Source: Tetrahymena elliotti 4EA (taxonomy: Eukaryota; Ciliophora; Oligohymenophorea; Hymenostomatida; Tetrahymenidae). From it: 64,000 bases of DNA. Numbering within the stretch: position 1 is the stretch's first letter; every line of letters begins with the position of its first letter. Of the stretch, positions 1-12,915 are shown piece after piece. Location of the stretch: positions 387,120-451,119 of the forward strand of contig JH720356.1 of the NCBI GenBank assembly GCA_000231825.2. Direction: 5' to 3'. A model generated the notes under the pieces. The model was not told the origin of the DNA, did not search any database, and worked only from the letters and a program-made list of their open reading frames with translations. A program made the position numbers and the translations under genes.

Positions 1-82
1 GACACTTTGGCCGAGTGGTTAAGGCGGCGGCCTGCTAAGCCGTTTCCCTCTGGGAGCGTGAGTTCAATTCTCACAGGTGTCG
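1..82 (+). tRNA. tRNA-Ser (GCU anticodon)
   Basis: This is a class II (long variable arm) tRNA. The acceptor stem pairs bases 1-7 with 75-81, leaving G82 as the discriminator base. The anticodon GCT lies at 34-36 in the loop CTGCTAA. The T-loop reads GTTCAATTC-like near 62-70. The arm between the anticodon and T stems is long, as in Ser and Leu tRNAs, and GCU decodes the serine codons AGC and AGU. No CCA is encoded, as usual in eukaryotes. A T-run at 87-90 is a likely Pol III terminator. There is no intron. Confidence 0.95.
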
Positions 83-715
83 AATCTTTTTATTTAATTT
101 AAAAAATCAAAAAATTTAGACAAATAGTTGTTTTTGATAAACATTTTTAAAAACTAAGTTTTTCAGAAAAAATTATGAAAATTAGAAAATAAATGTTAAT
201 TTTTGAAATTTAGGTAATAAAGATAGAATAAATATAAATTTTTAGAAGTAAAAGAGATTGCAAATAACTAGATGGACTAAAAATAATTATTTAATTTATT
301 GAATTTCTATAGAAAAAAGAGATCGGATTTTATAGGATTAAAAACTTGTAATTTGATATAGAAAATTGCAATAAATAAATGTGCTTATTTAAGTTTGTCA
401 GATTTAAATAGACATTGAAATATTTGGATAGGGTTAAGCAGTTTTAAAATTTTTTAGTTATAACTTAAAATATGTCATTTTAATATTTTTGAATATTTTA
501 AAAAAGTTTAAGATTTGTTTATTATTTGTTAATTTATTTTAAATATGTAAATTTATTTAAAACTTTAAAAGCAAGCATTGATTGATATCTATTTATTTTT
601 ATATTAAATATAATTTGCAAACAAAAAACCTAACATCTAAAACATAAATAGGAACAATTAAGTTAACATTTATATAATTTAAAGCTAAATCACAATACTA
701 CTTATATACATAAAT
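83..715. other. AT-rich intergenic spacer
   Basis: The spacer runs from the tRNA terminator to the start of the HEATR6-like gene. It is almost pure A/T with short T-runs. I see no coding or structured element. The promoter of the downstream gene must lie here, but no motif stands out. Confidence 0.7.
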
Positions 716-3700
716 ATGGACAATAAAAAGCCTAAATAATTTTTAGTTAATCCTAAAAGTTTTAGAGATGAAGAAAAGCCTTAGTAAGATGCTATTTAAT
801 TTCATTAGCAGTCACCACGATTTAAAAATTCTAAAATATAGCAGTAATCTTAGCAAAATACATAGAGTTCTAATTTATATAAAGACGAAGTTCAAATGAG
901 TCCTTTGGCTTCTCCAAAAGGTTAAAAGACTTAAATATTTTCATAAAATGTCCATGGATCTGGTGGTAAATTCTACAATTCAAAAGGTGTTAAAGGAGAA
1001 TAAGATGAATATATATTGTTTGAGTACAAAGGAGAAAAAGATTTTTTTAACAAGCTCTACCAAAAATTAAATGAAACTTCAAGTATGGGAGAGGTATAGA
1101 TCACTAAACTTTTCGAGAAAGTATATAAATGTGTACTAGATGAAGATTTTAGTTTATCATCTCTTTAAAAAACAATTACTAGAAGTAATAATAATAATTG
1201 GAAGGATCTCTTGAAGATTAAGAGTTTTGCCAGTGGCTAAGCATTAATAGCCAACATATTACCTCATTTTTCAAAGGCACTTTAAAGAAGAAGCTTATCA
1301 AATATTCAAGATTTGCTGAAAATTACTTTGCTTTATCAATACGAATATTATGTAGGAATGGAGAAGCAGCTTAATTAGATTATTGATTTATTTACTAAAA
1401 TGCTTTAAATTCCTTAAAAGTCAGAAGAAGAAGACACTATTAGCAATCATGTATAGCGCCTCGTTCTTCTCAATATATAAAGCTTTTGCATTCCTTAAAT
1501 ATCTTCCAAATTTTAAACTGAATTTCAACTTATATTTAAAAGAATCCAAGAATTAATTATGCATTTCTTTAACTTAATTAACAATTAAAATTCACCTAGT
1601 ATCTAATAATAACCATCTTCTTCTACTTCTAATGTAACTACCAGTCTAGATTCTTCTTCAAAGAGTAATTATTACTCGTTTTTAAGATTCCTTGCTACAT
1701 TATTGAGAACAGGATATATTGTTCTTCTTGAATTAAAAGAAAACAAAACATTTCTCTTAGATGCAAATAATTAAAAGCTGACAGAAAAAGTATTCTTAAG
1801 GATTTTTAAATATATTTTTTTGGGTAACCCTACCTTTCATCAGGTTATATTTGGTTAAAATTAGAATCGCATCTTTAGTAGCAAGATTAGCAGTAGCTCT
1901 TAATTAACTGATTTTTCAAATGGGAGTAGAAATAATTTATCAACAAATAGCAATTCTTTGATGAATAATAGCTTTTCAGCTAGCAGTTAAAGTGAATGGT
2001 CAGAAAATGATGAACATTTAGGATATAATGACAAAACAAGAATAGAAATAATAGAAGGAAAAGTCAGAATTTAAACATGCAATTTGCTTTCAACTATCAT
2101 ACGTTTATTCCCTGCTATTGTTAAGAATTAGTGGCAAATTTTAATTAAAAGTAATAACATGACTAAGGATTTCATTCATTCTTTAAAGAATCATGGTTCC
2201 TTAGAAGAAAAAATACATTTCAATAAAGAAGAAAATGAAAAGAAAATAATTAAAGAAGAAGAAGAAGACAATAAGAAAGATGATAATTTAAAAAACAGCA
2301 AATTTATTGAAAGCAATAGTAATATTCGTGATTATTCTCTTTTGTATCCTAATTATATGGAAGTTAGTCTATTAAGTTGTCTAGTTTTTGAAGAAAGTAA
2401 TAAGGTTAAGAGTAACGCACTACAAATTATATAAAGCTTGATTGAAAATTTACCTTCTAAATAATTAATATCTGGTCTAGAAATTTAAAAATTTGAGAAA
2501 TCAACTTCTTCCTTCAAGCCTCAGTCTTATCTAATTTATCAAAGTTATAAAAACATTCATTTTACACTGATACACTTGCTTTAAACATTATGCTCTAAAC
2601 ATGTTCAGCAATACGATTAAACAAACAATTAGATTCTTAATCAAAACACAGATAGCACAAACACAAGCCCTAAAGATTAATAAGAAAAACCACAAGCAGA
2701 GGATTTATTTGTTAATGATAGTGATGAAGAGGTATTATCTTTATGTAACTAGATTTTGAAGGTTTATATTAGTCTATTTAACAGCACAGTTTAGTTTGAG
2801 AAAATGCCTTTTAAAGAAGGAATAGATTTAATTCTCAGATAATTTATTTTTAAGGTTTTAAGACATATTAAAACTTAAGAAGCATCTCTTGAAGCTCTTC
2901 CTTTAAAATATAATGCCTTATAAATATTGAATTGTGTTGCCAAATGCAATATTAGATTCGACCTTTTTGCTAACAGGTATCTTTAAAATAATAATGAAAG
3001 TAGTTTGAATGTTAGATAAAAGAATGCTTCGTTATTTAATCTTTTTGATTTATGTGTTGAGGATATTCTACTTAAAAATATTCATTCAGCATAAAATGGA
3101 GAGGTATCATAATGCATTCATGATATTTCATTACTTCAGAAAGAAGATGCTTTAAGAGAGTTGATATCATTAGAGTCAATATCACTTTTAACTAATCTAT
3201 AAATGAATTACTTTGACTGTACATTATTATATAGCAGCATTTCCTCATAAAAAAGCTTATTTCCTCTTTGGGAAAAGATTTCTGAAAAAATAAAGACCTT
3301 TGAAGATTACAGAAACAAGCATGCAACTGATAAGAAGAGATTATTTTTACTCTATGAATTGGTTATCATGATTGCTGAGAAAAATAATAGTGCCGTATAA
3401 ATAGCAAAACCATTTTTGAATTCTTCTTTTTCTTAAAAAAGTTAAGATTAAATTTAATAAGATAACAACGAAGAAGAAACTATTGAAAATGTCTAAGATG
3501 AAGAAGAAAATTAAGAAATTAAAAGTTAAACTGACAAAAACTTGACTTAATTTTTTGAACAAAATTAAGAACTTGTTAAAAAATCTGAGTAATTTGATAA
3601 CGTGTTTTCTGTATACTTGATAAGTAAAGTAAAATAGTTAATATAATAAAGCATAGAATAAGAATAAAATAAAACAAAGGATGAAATTGAAATGCCTTTG

Positions 3701-5182
3701 ATGATTACTTTACTAAATATGTCTGTTCATATTAGAAATGATTAATGGCTGCAGAATTAAGATTTTTATAATTTTTTTAAAAACTAAATTTTTAGCATAA
3801 ACATTGTTTAATCTATCAGATTCTATATTTTAAAGACTTTGGGAAGTTTAATTTCTTGTTCAATTTTTAATTCAGATTAATCTAATTGTAAGTAGATTTT
3901 GGATATTTTGCTAAGAGAAAAATAACTCATAGGACAGAGAAAAACCTCTGCAAATCTTTCAGTTTACTCAAAACTTTCTTAGTCTTTAGCTAATTGGTGT
4001 TATTATGTAAAGGATTTTTCAATTATTTCATAGCAATCGCTATCAAAGTTATTTGTTGCTTTACAAGATATTTCTTCTTCTCCTAAAGATAAAGTTTCTC
4101 CTCATGGACTTAGAGCCTTAGGTATTTTCTTGATGAAAATGAATAGAATCTTATATCTATCAATATGTGATCCTTCTAAAGAAGATTAAACTATTTGTAA
4201 GTTGATAACTGAAAATCTAACTCATAAAAGCTCAAAGGTTGTTTGGAATGCCTGTGTTGCCATACAAAATATTTTTTCAAATATTGATTGTATTCTCACA
4301 GAAACAAATAAAGCTAATAAATTGCACTATTTTTTCTCTTCTAAATCAATATCTAATCTAGTATAATCTTTAGAAGCAGTTCTTTAATCTATAAATAATC
4401 AAAAATCTTAATTTTATGCTTTAAAAGCATTAAAGAATGTTATTAATCATCCAATTAGTTTACCTCAACAAAAAAACAATTTGCACTCTGAATAAGACAT
4501 TAAAATTCTTAATGAAAGAATTCCTCATCTATTAAATGTACTCACTGAAATAGGAAGTAACATGTATTCCTTCCACTAGGCACATAATACAAATAAATCA
4601 TTAGGTGAACTAGTGGTGTAGTTTTTAATATAAATGATAACAAGGGTGCACTCTTTAATATATTCTAATGAAATATTAGTTGAATTTATCAAAGATAAAT
4701 ACTATTAAATAATATCATCATTTAGCCAATATATCTATTAATTATGGAAAAATAATAAGCTTGATTTGCACTTAGCTGTTTTGAAAGAAGAGTCTTACTA
4801 AGACTCTGAATAACAAATTTTTAACTATAAATCTAAAGCTTTTTAAAATGCATAACAAGGCGTGGTAAAAACGGATGTTGAAGATTAAAATTCAGAAAAT
4901 AAAATGGATCAACAAAGTAAATAAACCTAGTAAGATAATTTTGAAGAGCTTTTAATTAAAGGTTAAGATGAATTCAAGTCTGTTTAGTTTGATTTCAATT
5001 AAATCAAAAGGGTAAAAGTATTAAAAGAGCAGCTAAGTTAATTGAAGGAAGCCTCCATAATTCTATAAAAAGTAATAGATTAGAATGATGACTTAAGTGT
5101 ATCTCTAACAATTTATGATCATATCAAGGAATATGCATCAGTAAATTTAGAGTAAGACATAATAAATTTTTCTATACATTGA
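716..5182 (+). CDS. HEATR6-like HEAT/armadillo repeat protein, 1488 aa
   Basis: This is one uninterrupted frame from ATG 716 to TGA 5180-5182; I checked the frame at several points along its length. It is built of helical repeats. Around residue 450 a segment containing GKVRIQTCNLLSTIIRLFP matches the DUF4042/HEATR6 pattern (KVR..AL..L..I....P). Around residue 1130 there is HGLRALGIFLMKM, and around 1170 SSKVVWNACVAIQNIF, both close to human HEATR6 (ALRALGNLL; KVRWNACYAMGNMF). Serine- and glutamine-rich loops and an acidic KE-rich loop (about residues 500-530) separate the repeat blocks, and the C-terminus is predicted coiled. The role of HEATR6 is not well defined, so none is inferred. The gene is intronless despite its size. 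The family call is from pattern memory; the HEAT-repeat nature is more certain than the HEATR6 orthology. Confidence 0.75.
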
Positions 5183-6376
5183 AATATAATTAATTAAAAT
5201 TGCTACTATTATTTAATATTAATAAAACAATAATTTAATATTTATTCTATAAATAAAATCAAAAACTCTTTAGATTTAAAATAAATTATGCAACAAAAAA
5301 GATATATGTTTTTATGAACATTATTAAACTAGTTTAAAGTCTTATTTTATTTTTTATTTTTAAAAATTCTATTTTTAATTAAAAAAGTTAATGTTTAATT
5401 ACTTTTCTAAAATATTTAGACATTTGAGACCAAGTTTTTCTGAAAACATTAATTATTTATGTTAGCAAAAATTAAATAGATCTTTATTTTAACAAAATGT
5501 CATATTTATAGAATATTATCAAAAATATTTTTGTATTAATTTTATAATAAATTAAAAAACCCTTTCAAATACTCCTTTATACACTAAAATTGTAATAGAA
5601 AAGATCTTAAATAAACTTTGTTGTCCTTCAGATGAGTAGGAAGTTGAGTTAAATTAAAATTTCTAAATTTGTTTTTTAAAAAAAATATTAAAATAAATTC
5701 TAAAAATGAATTAAGTAATAAATAGATTGATAGATAGATAAATGCTTCTACAATCTTAAATTAGTTTAAAGCTTGAATTTATATTATTTTTACAAAAGAA
5801 AATTCGATCAAAAACTTTTTAATAAATATTGTTATTATGTGTGAAAGTCCTAAAAATATAAATAATTAAGGAAACTATGATTAAATCGGTATTGACTTTA
5901 ATTAAAATTATAATTTAATTTTTAGTTTTAAAGAGAAAATTCTATCAAAAATATTTTTTGGAATAACTTTTACACTTAAAAAATTTGAGAAATCTATTGA
6001 AGGAGATAGTGTTTTTAAGAAGATATTTTTTTTGAAATAAATTTTGATTAAAAAAATAGAAACAAATAGAATGTTAAAGAAATTTGTATGATTGATTGAT
6101 TTGCAAATAAATAAAGAAAGCTCTATTTTAAAATTTAGAAAAATTAAATAAACTAACAAGATTTTTTTTTGTTTATTTACTAGTTAATTAAATAGATAGA
6201 TAGATACAGATTTTAGTTGTGCATTAAAAAGAGAGAAAGTGCAAATATAAACAAAAGTTTATTAGTTAAAATAAATTAAAAGTTGTTATTATTTTAATAC
6301 TTTGTAAAATATATCTATAAAGGATAGCATCATAAACTTAAATATAAAGGTTCATTCTAACCAAAGCTAGTATAAA
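5183..6376. other. AT-rich intergenic region with GATA microsatellites
   Basis: Nothing coding is convincing here. Short (GATA)n/(TAGA)n tracts occur near 5726-5742 and 6193-6206. An 83-codon minus-strand open stretch at 5908-6159 is low-complexity F/I/L/K and looks like a chance opening. Confidence 0.6.
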
Positions 6377-8081
6377 ATGTTAAGCAAAATCAATTAAACT
6401 GTTTTAAGATTTCACTTGAATGCTCATAAAAATATGTGTACTGATTTTTCCTTTTTAAAATATACCTATCATTTTGCACATTCAATATCTAATTCAAATA
6501 ACTCAAATAATCAAAATTAACTTATTCTACTGCTTATTTGAATTTATGAACAAATGAATGACTTTTCTAAGTTTAAATTTCCTTATTTATCAATTTATAG
6601 ACATGAGGAATATTAGAGCTTTCTCATCTTAGAACAACAATCAATAAAATAGCGAAAATGAATAAAATTAAACTGGTGGTAGATAAACTGAAGGTGAAAG
6701 TGAATACGAATAAACAAGTAAAACTTAAATTGAATACTTATTTAAAATTATAATTATCTTTAAGAGGCTAAGGGCATACATAAAAATATGTTTACACTTC
6801 TAATACATCTTTTTACTCTTTTTAAAAAATTTTCATTCAACCAAGATTATTTTTGATAAATAAATTTAAGAAATAAATATTTATAAAACCATTTAGCTAC
6901 TCAAAAGACAACAAGCGTTTTAAGATAAGTCATTAGATTGAGTTGGTGGACATTCGTTGGTTTATTTTCATATAATTATTACTTGGCTTAAACTTCTAAA
7001 AATCCTGAAAACGAAACAGGTAAAAAAAATTAGATACTTGATAATCATAAAAAATACAAATTGCACTAAATAAGTGTCTGATTTATCTTTTTATTTTAAT
7101 AGGATATGTTGGACCAGTTTTTACTTTGTCAAGTAAAGCACAAAGAAAAGTTTAAGATCTGATAGATGTATATTTTTTATTTTTATTCATAAACGTTTAT
7201 TGAAAAAATATACTTTAAAAATAGTTCTTCACAAAACCTCCTTCAAAGAAGCTCTTAACAGACTAATTCGTCCCTCCTGGTTTAGGTATTTCCCCTCCTA
7301 AGACATTAGTACTTAATCTTACAGGAACAATGGTTCACCACGAATTTAAAGTAACAAATAAATAAATAGGTTTAAGCAAATAGAATTAATATAAATTAAA
7401 ATAAAAAGTTCGGTAAGGGTACTCAAATCAAGAAGAGACCAGGATTGAATGAATTCCTTAATCGTCTTTCTGAGCATTATGAGATAGTTATCCTTGGTGA
7501 TGAAGATTCATTCGTAATGTTAAAATAAAAATGAAATAAACAATAACATAATCTTAATTTATAGTTTATTGATGAAGTCAGATAAAATTTAGATCCTAAT
7601 TAAAGAATATTTATTGCTGCTTTTGGTAAAGAAGCAATGGTCTTTGAAGGCAAGTACTATAAAGATTTGAGTTACTTAAATAGAGATTTAAAAAAAATTG
7701 TTGTCATTGATTGGAATCCTGAATACTATAAACATCACCCAGACAATGTTATTATCTTAGATAAGTACACTGGTAGCTCTGATGATCAACTTTTGAAAGA
7801 AACTCTTTCTTTATTATTACGTAATAAGCTTTAGAGAATTCTGTAGAATATTAATGAAATAAATTTTTAAATTATTAGGTTTAGCTAATCCTAGCGTTAA
7901 GGATGTTAGACAAGAGTTGAAGAAATATGGTTAGTAAAATCCTGGAAAGGCCTTTTTATCTGAAATGTAAACCAAGGTTGATGCTTTGAAATAACGTTAA
8001 TAAAAGGGTATTGGTGGATTTTTGTTAGGTGGTAGTAATTAATAGGCATATCCTTCAATGGCTAAGAAAGATGACTATTGA
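6377..8081 (+). CDS. TIM50: TIM50, mitochondrial inner-membrane import receptor subunit
   Basis: Exons are 6377-6437, 6601-6717, 6897-7019, 7103-7167, 7225-7350, 7409-7513, 7565-7820 and 7879-8081, giving 351 aa with every junction in phase. The first exon gives an R/K-rich, acid-free N-terminus (MLSKINQTVLRFHL) continuing to RAFSS, as expected of a mitochondrial presequence. ATG 6603 is the fallback start if that exon is wrong. A membrane segment follows near residues 75-92. The FCP1/NLI-phosphatase fold follows: LVLNLTGTMVHHEF at about 150-163, IKKRPGLNEFL, and YYKDLSYLNRDLKKIVVIDW, all close to animal TIM50 (KDISCLNRD...VVVVD). TIM50 binds presequences emerging from TOM and passes them to TIM23. 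The phosphatase signature DxDGT reads NLTGT, so both catalytic aspartates are absent and it should be a non-catalytic receptor, as in yeast. The C-terminal DVRQELKKYG also matches the family. Confidence 0.88.
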
Positions 8082-8757
8082 GAGATAATTTCTTTTGATA
8101 TTGAATGAGTATTGCTGTTTAAAAGTACTAAAAACACATTTATTTAATTATTGATAGCACAAAGTAATATACTTAAATTTAGAAGTTAGTAGCTTAGCTA
8201 TATAGATGCATCATGTTCTTAAATGAAATTAAAATATAATTCTTCCTACCTAGCACAACAAATCTAAAATCTTTTAAATATATAAATTAAAATAAATATT
8301 AAATATTAAGAAACTAGTCAAATACAAATTATATGTCTAATGTAATTATTTTCTTTTTTTACAAAATCATTCTTTCATATTCAATTATAATATTGATTGC
8401 TTGATTGGTTTCTTTACTTATTTCTTTCTTTAGGTATTTATCTAAAATTAATATGAATGCATGCAGTATTTAACAAAACTTCTAGACAACACTAAGAGAT
8501 AAAATTTTGATAAATTAAATGTGATTGATTCAATAGAATTATTTGTGTTAATATTTACCTTTTTTATATCTTATAAGCATATGTTCATACACTCATTTAA
8601 TTATTAGTGATTTATTATTATATATAAAATTCATATTAACTTTGGAAAATTTGTGAACGAACAATAACAAACATTACCAAAATTTTAAGCCTAAAATAGT
8701 TTTGAAGTTAAACTCAATTTTAATAAATTAGAATTATTCTTTATTAGCAAAAGTTAA
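8082..8757. other. AT-rich intergenic region
   Basis: The spacer between the TIM50 stop and the RBM22 start, both on the plus strand, shows no open frame with coding character and no repeat. Confidence 0.65.
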
Positions 8758-10136
8758 ATGGCTACTGAAAGAGGTCTTTAAATTCGTACTGCAGTCAACA
8801 AGCAAGGTAATATATTCATTTTTAAGATAATATTATTTGGAATTATGTTAACTACTCAATTAATAAGTATTAGGAATGATATAAATTTTAAAATATTTCT
8901 ATTAAAAAAGGTTGGGAAGACTCTGAGTTTCCTATTTTATGCGAAACTTGTTTAGGAGATAACCCTTATGTTAGAATGGTACTAATAAATTACTTTATTT
9001 TCCACTTTTAGATATGAAAGCAAAACATCTAATATGCATTTACATTGTAAAAAATAGATGAAGGAAAAGCATGGTCAAGAATGCAAAATTTGTACAAGAC
9101 CTTTTACTGTTTTTAGATGGAAAGCAGGAACAAAGGGAAGATTTAAAAAAACAGAAATTTGTCAAACATGTGCCAAGCTAAAAAATGTTTGCCAAACTTG
9201 CATTTTCGATTTATAATATGGTTTACCAGTAGAAGTTCGTGATAAGTTTTTAGCAGAATAAGCAGTACATATGCCAACTTAATAGTCAAATAAAGATTAT
9301 TTCACTCATTTAGCAAATAATAATGTAATGCAAATAAAATTATTTGAAGAATATATCATAAATTTATGTTTTAAAATTAAAGTTAGATTAGCTTTCTCTT
9401 CCATATGATTAAACTGTAGGAAATACTATTCTTGAAAAGGTTGCTAGATTGAAACCATATTATGAAAGAAACAAAGCTCGAATTTGTAGTTTTTGGGTTA
9501 AAGGAAATTGTACTAGAGGTGATTTGTGTCCCTACAGTCATGAAAAAAGAGAAAATTAAGATGAAGATGATCCTTTAAATAAATAAAATCTTAAAGACAG
9601 ATTCCATGGTAAAAATGATCCTCTTGCTCAAAAAGTGATGAATAAGATTTCCAATACCAAAGAAAATGATATTAAACCTCCTGCAGATCCATCAATAACT
9701 TCACTTTATATAGGAAATGTAACTTCAGACATCACAGAATAAGATTTCCAGTAAATTTTTAAAAGAAATAGATAAATCCTATTATAAACATATTAATTAA
9801 TTCAATAGTTAAATATTTGTTAAATATGGACCTATACAAAGTATTAAGTTTGTTCCTTTAAAGAATTGTGCATTTGTAAATTTCATAGCAAGAAAGGCAG
9901 CTGAAGAAGCTATTAAGGATTTATATGGAAATTTTGGCATAAGAGGTATTCAATTAAGCATTTCTTGGTCAAGGGCAGGTAAAAACCAATAGCAATAAAG
10001 TCAATTTTAAGGATAAAATATTTAACCCCCTTAAGAAAACCCTCCTTAAAAAAGTCAAACAGAAAAGTAAATAAATAAGCTTGGAGGAATAGTAAACTAT
10101 AGTGATGACGAAGATAATGATGAAAACGAAGAATGA
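8758..10136 (+). CDS. RBM22: RBM22/Slt11 (Ecm2-Cwc2 type) spliceosome protein
   Basis: Exons are 8758-8806, 8911-8978, 9058-9324, 9383-9750 and 9809-10136, encoding 359 aa. The N-terminus has the paired-cysteine zinc region of RBM22 ([17 protein letters not shown], then [14 protein letters not shown] and [14 protein letters not shown]). A CCCH finger follows near residues 162-180 ([19 protein letters not shown]; spacing C-x7-C-x5-C-x3-H). A single RRM lies at about 230-310, with [12 protein letters not shown] as RNP2 and [14 protein letters not shown] as RNP1. The tail is Q/P-rich, then acidic. The product contacts U6 snRNA and the intron in the catalytic spliceosome and acts in the nucleus. 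Placing the second intron at 8979-9057 joins RM to MKEKHG, matching the human RMTKEKYG. The third intron must end at 9382 and the fourth at 9808 to keep the RRM intact. Two other splicing factors lie in this window. Confidence 0.93.
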
Positions 10137-10254
10137 GGAGAGGAAAATTGATATAAGATATTACAAAAAATAAACTATTTTACACATATACAATATAAAT
10201 ATGATATAATTTATAATTTGTAAGTTTTTCAAGTACTCATCTATGATTAGTCTT

Positions 10255-11532
10255 TCATATTAAAATCTTTATTCTATTATTGTAAATATTAATTAAATTA
10301 TAAATCTAAAAATATTTAGCATCTAATTTAAATTACTTAAAAATACATGTATATTGGTTATTTCCTGAATTTTCAAATTCCAATTTAATTCCACTTGATA
10401 GTTAATCTAGATACTGTCTTTAATAATTAAATTTTTAAAAATCATAATTGATAAATTCAATTTACTCATCTATTTAAAAGTAGAATGTTTCAATAACTTA
10501 TTCATCGACTTTGTAATAATCTCTCTCTTAAAGTGATTTAAATTCACTTATTTCTCTCAGCTCATCTTCATTTGCATTCACAATTTTATTAACATTCTTA
10601 ACAGCAGAAATAATTTTTACTCTATTTATTTCACACCCATCTGAGTATTCATTAATGAGATTTTAAATACCAATAGCTTTAACCACAAAATCTTCTTAAA
10701 AATCAATAAATATCTCTGCCTTACTTCCATTTAATTTAAAATATTCTCTTTTCCTAATATTTTAATTATTTTTAATTCAAGAAATCAAATTAAATTTTAC
10801 CAATCTTAATCTGAAAGAATGAAATCAATATTTTTATAAAACACTTCTTATTCCTGTTATAAATAAACTAATGCTTAAATCAATTGATATTCAAAACTAA
10901 TTTTACATTGAATAAAAAAACTGATTAAAATTTTCTAGTTTAAACTCCATAAGCATGAGTAGTGAATTGAGGTTATTTTCTAATTTTTGATTCTATTTTC
11001 ATTATTTAATAAACTGATAAATTATTTTTTCAAATTTTAATTTACTTGAAGCTATGTTTGTGAGCTAATGATCCACCTCAAAAGTGTATCCTTTTTATAA
11101 GTCAGAGTTTAAATTATAATAGTAATCTTATAATGTATTAACTAGCTCATCTTTCTAGTTTTAGCAATTTTAAAGTTGATCATTTAGAAGCTAGTAATAA
11201 TACTTGTAATTTATTTGTAATCCTGTTTCTTGAGCTAATTTATTTTGCTGTATAAAACGATTTTTATTCTAATTCATCATTTTATCAAAACTTGATTCAT
11301 TATTTACTTAATCAGTAAAGTTCCTAGCATTTAATTCATAAGACCTCCATTACTTTTCAGATTCCAATAAGTAAATATTTAAATAGTCAGTAATTAAAAT
11401 TGAAATAAAAAGCAAAGGTAATAAAAGACACCCTAAGAACCTAAACAAAAATCTTTTTATTTTATGTAGGTCTTTGAAAGTCTTCTTAAACTTCATAATA
11501 TTTTTATTGTTGGCTTTTTTTGGAGTTTTCAT
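10255..11532 (-). CDS. Hypothetical membrane protein with N-terminal anchor and coiled coil
   Basis: Exons on the minus strand are 11532-11046, 10992-10907, 10853-10801 and 10753-10255, encoding 374 aa. The short introns of 53, 53 and 47 nt are each needed to avoid TGA and restore frame. The N-terminus is basic (K-rich, about residues 1-28), followed by one strong hydrophobic helix at about 30-50 (FLFRFLGCLLLPLLFISILI). A Q/N/Y-rich helical region, likely coiled coil, covers about 60-190. The C-terminal half is acidic and mixed, with no motif I recognise. It resembles a single-pass (N-in) anchored protein of unknown role. The stop lies 118 bp from the convergent RBM22 stop, so the two 3' ends nearly touch. 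I do not recognise the family. Confidence 0.7.
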
Positions 11533-12032
11533 CTTAAATTTTATTTTTTAATTTAAATTGTTATAAAAGAATAAATTATTATAAATTATAAAATTTCATT
11601 TCAATATCATCAGAATAATAATCAATTATGAAGCGTGTCCCAAAAATTTAAATTAAAAACTATAAAGGTTAAGGAACACTAAAATTTTTTAATTTTAATA
11701 CATTCCCTATCCATAAAAAAATTAATTAAATAAATAATTCATAATATTAAAATAAAATAGATAATTTAAAATCAATTCAAATTTTTTCATCTTTTAATGA
11801 AACCATACCCAAAAAAAACATTTTTAATGTAAATTTATTAATTAATATAACGAAGGTACGAAATATCCTATCAAATTATTTAAAAAAATATATTTTAATT
11901 TTAGTTAAGTAAGTATCTTAATATAAAGTTTATTGATATAAATGATTCCAATTTTTTTTTTGCTTTCTCGTCATTATCTATTAGTTATTTTATTTTATAT
12001 TTTATATATCTTTTTTTCATATCTTTTTTCTT
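11533..12032. other. AT-rich intergenic region
   Basis: Upstream of one minus gene and downstream of another. Homopolymer-rich A/T sequence only; nothing recognised. Confidence 0.65.
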
Positions 12033-12915
12033 TCACCTTTTTTTGTTAAAATTCAAAAGAAGACCTTTTTTGACATCATGTGGAGGTATTCCTTTTTTAA
12101 CCAAATCTATGTTAGATTTAGCTATCCAGCAGCCTCTAAATACTAAATCTGCATCATGCTCGTTTGAAAAAGATCTCAAAAATTTGTTAAAACTAGGAGG
12201 AAGACATTCGGGCTCACAGGCATAACAAATAGAAAAGACAAGATACATAGAAGAAAACATCAAGGTATAATCTATACCTCTTTTTTTGATAATATTTCTT
12301 ATAATTTTATAAAAGAATTAGAATTAATTATAGATTTTTGGATGGTGTTTATATATGAAAATTAAGAACTATAAATAAATAAAGAAATATTTACCTATTG
12401 CACATAGATTTATATAAGCAGTCAACGGCTCTTGCTAACAGCATAACTCCCCAAATATTCCTATTTTATTTTTGTCTAGTAGCTAATGCTAAATAACCTC
12501 CTATAAAACCACTTATAAAACCTTAAATATGTTTGTTAACTCCCTTTCTTCTCATAATGCATAAAGAGGATTACATCACAAGATTATAAACTGCGGGAAA
12601 CAATGCAAAACGAAAAGTCTCAACATTAAATAATGCTCTCAAAAGTAGTAATGGATTTTTCATCAATTTTTTGAACTAAAGAAGTGTGCTGACTAAATTT
12701 AGAGTTGCTTTTGCAGCATAGCCCAAAACCAAACCTTTAAATGCTTGGTTGATTGTATTGTATAAGCACCCATCTTAGTGACCACAATCCAAAGTCCTGC
12801 AGGAATCCTAAATCTTTAAGTTTTTTAATAAGTGTGAAATCTTTAAGTATTTTTCATAAGCATAAGGCTTTTCTTGGTTCTAAATTTCAGTATCTTTGTT
12901 TTTATCTGATTCCAT
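12033..12915 (-). CDS. TMEM135/PMP24 (Tim17-like) family membrane protein
   Basis: Two exons, 12915-12395 and 12279-12033, encode 255 aa; the 115-nt intron joins CNR to GIDYT. The protein begins with a charged stretch, then a cysteine cluster (SCRTLDCGHQDGC at about 36-48). Several hydrophobic segments follow, separated by a repeated pattern seen in the C-terminal half of TMEM135: KGLVLGYAAKATLNL, ALFNVETFRFALFPAVY, HIQGFISGFIGGYLAL, and a late ECLPPSFNKFLRSF that parallels TLRPSYWKFLLRL. TMEM135 and PMP24 proteins sit in peroxisomal and mitochondrial membranes. Animal TMEM135 is about 458 residues, so this copy equals only its C-terminal half, closer in size to PMP24 (212). I saw no additional upstream exon. 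Membrane family membership is likely; the exact subfamily is inferred. Confidence 0.68.

Noticed and set aside
3347..3562. Minus-strand 71-aa hydrophobic open frame
   Set aside because: Complement of the K/E-rich loop in the HEATR6-like gene; hydrophobicity is the expected antisense of A-rich codons.
716..5182. Dozens of TAA/TAG codons that would make this a shattered pseudogene
   Set aside because: The same pattern occurs in every conserved gene here (PRP17, RBM22, FolD), at positions where relatives have Gln or variable residues; the ciliate code explains it.
12043..12225. Plus-strand 60-aa open frame
   Set aside because: Antisense shadow of the second exon of the TMEM135-like gene.
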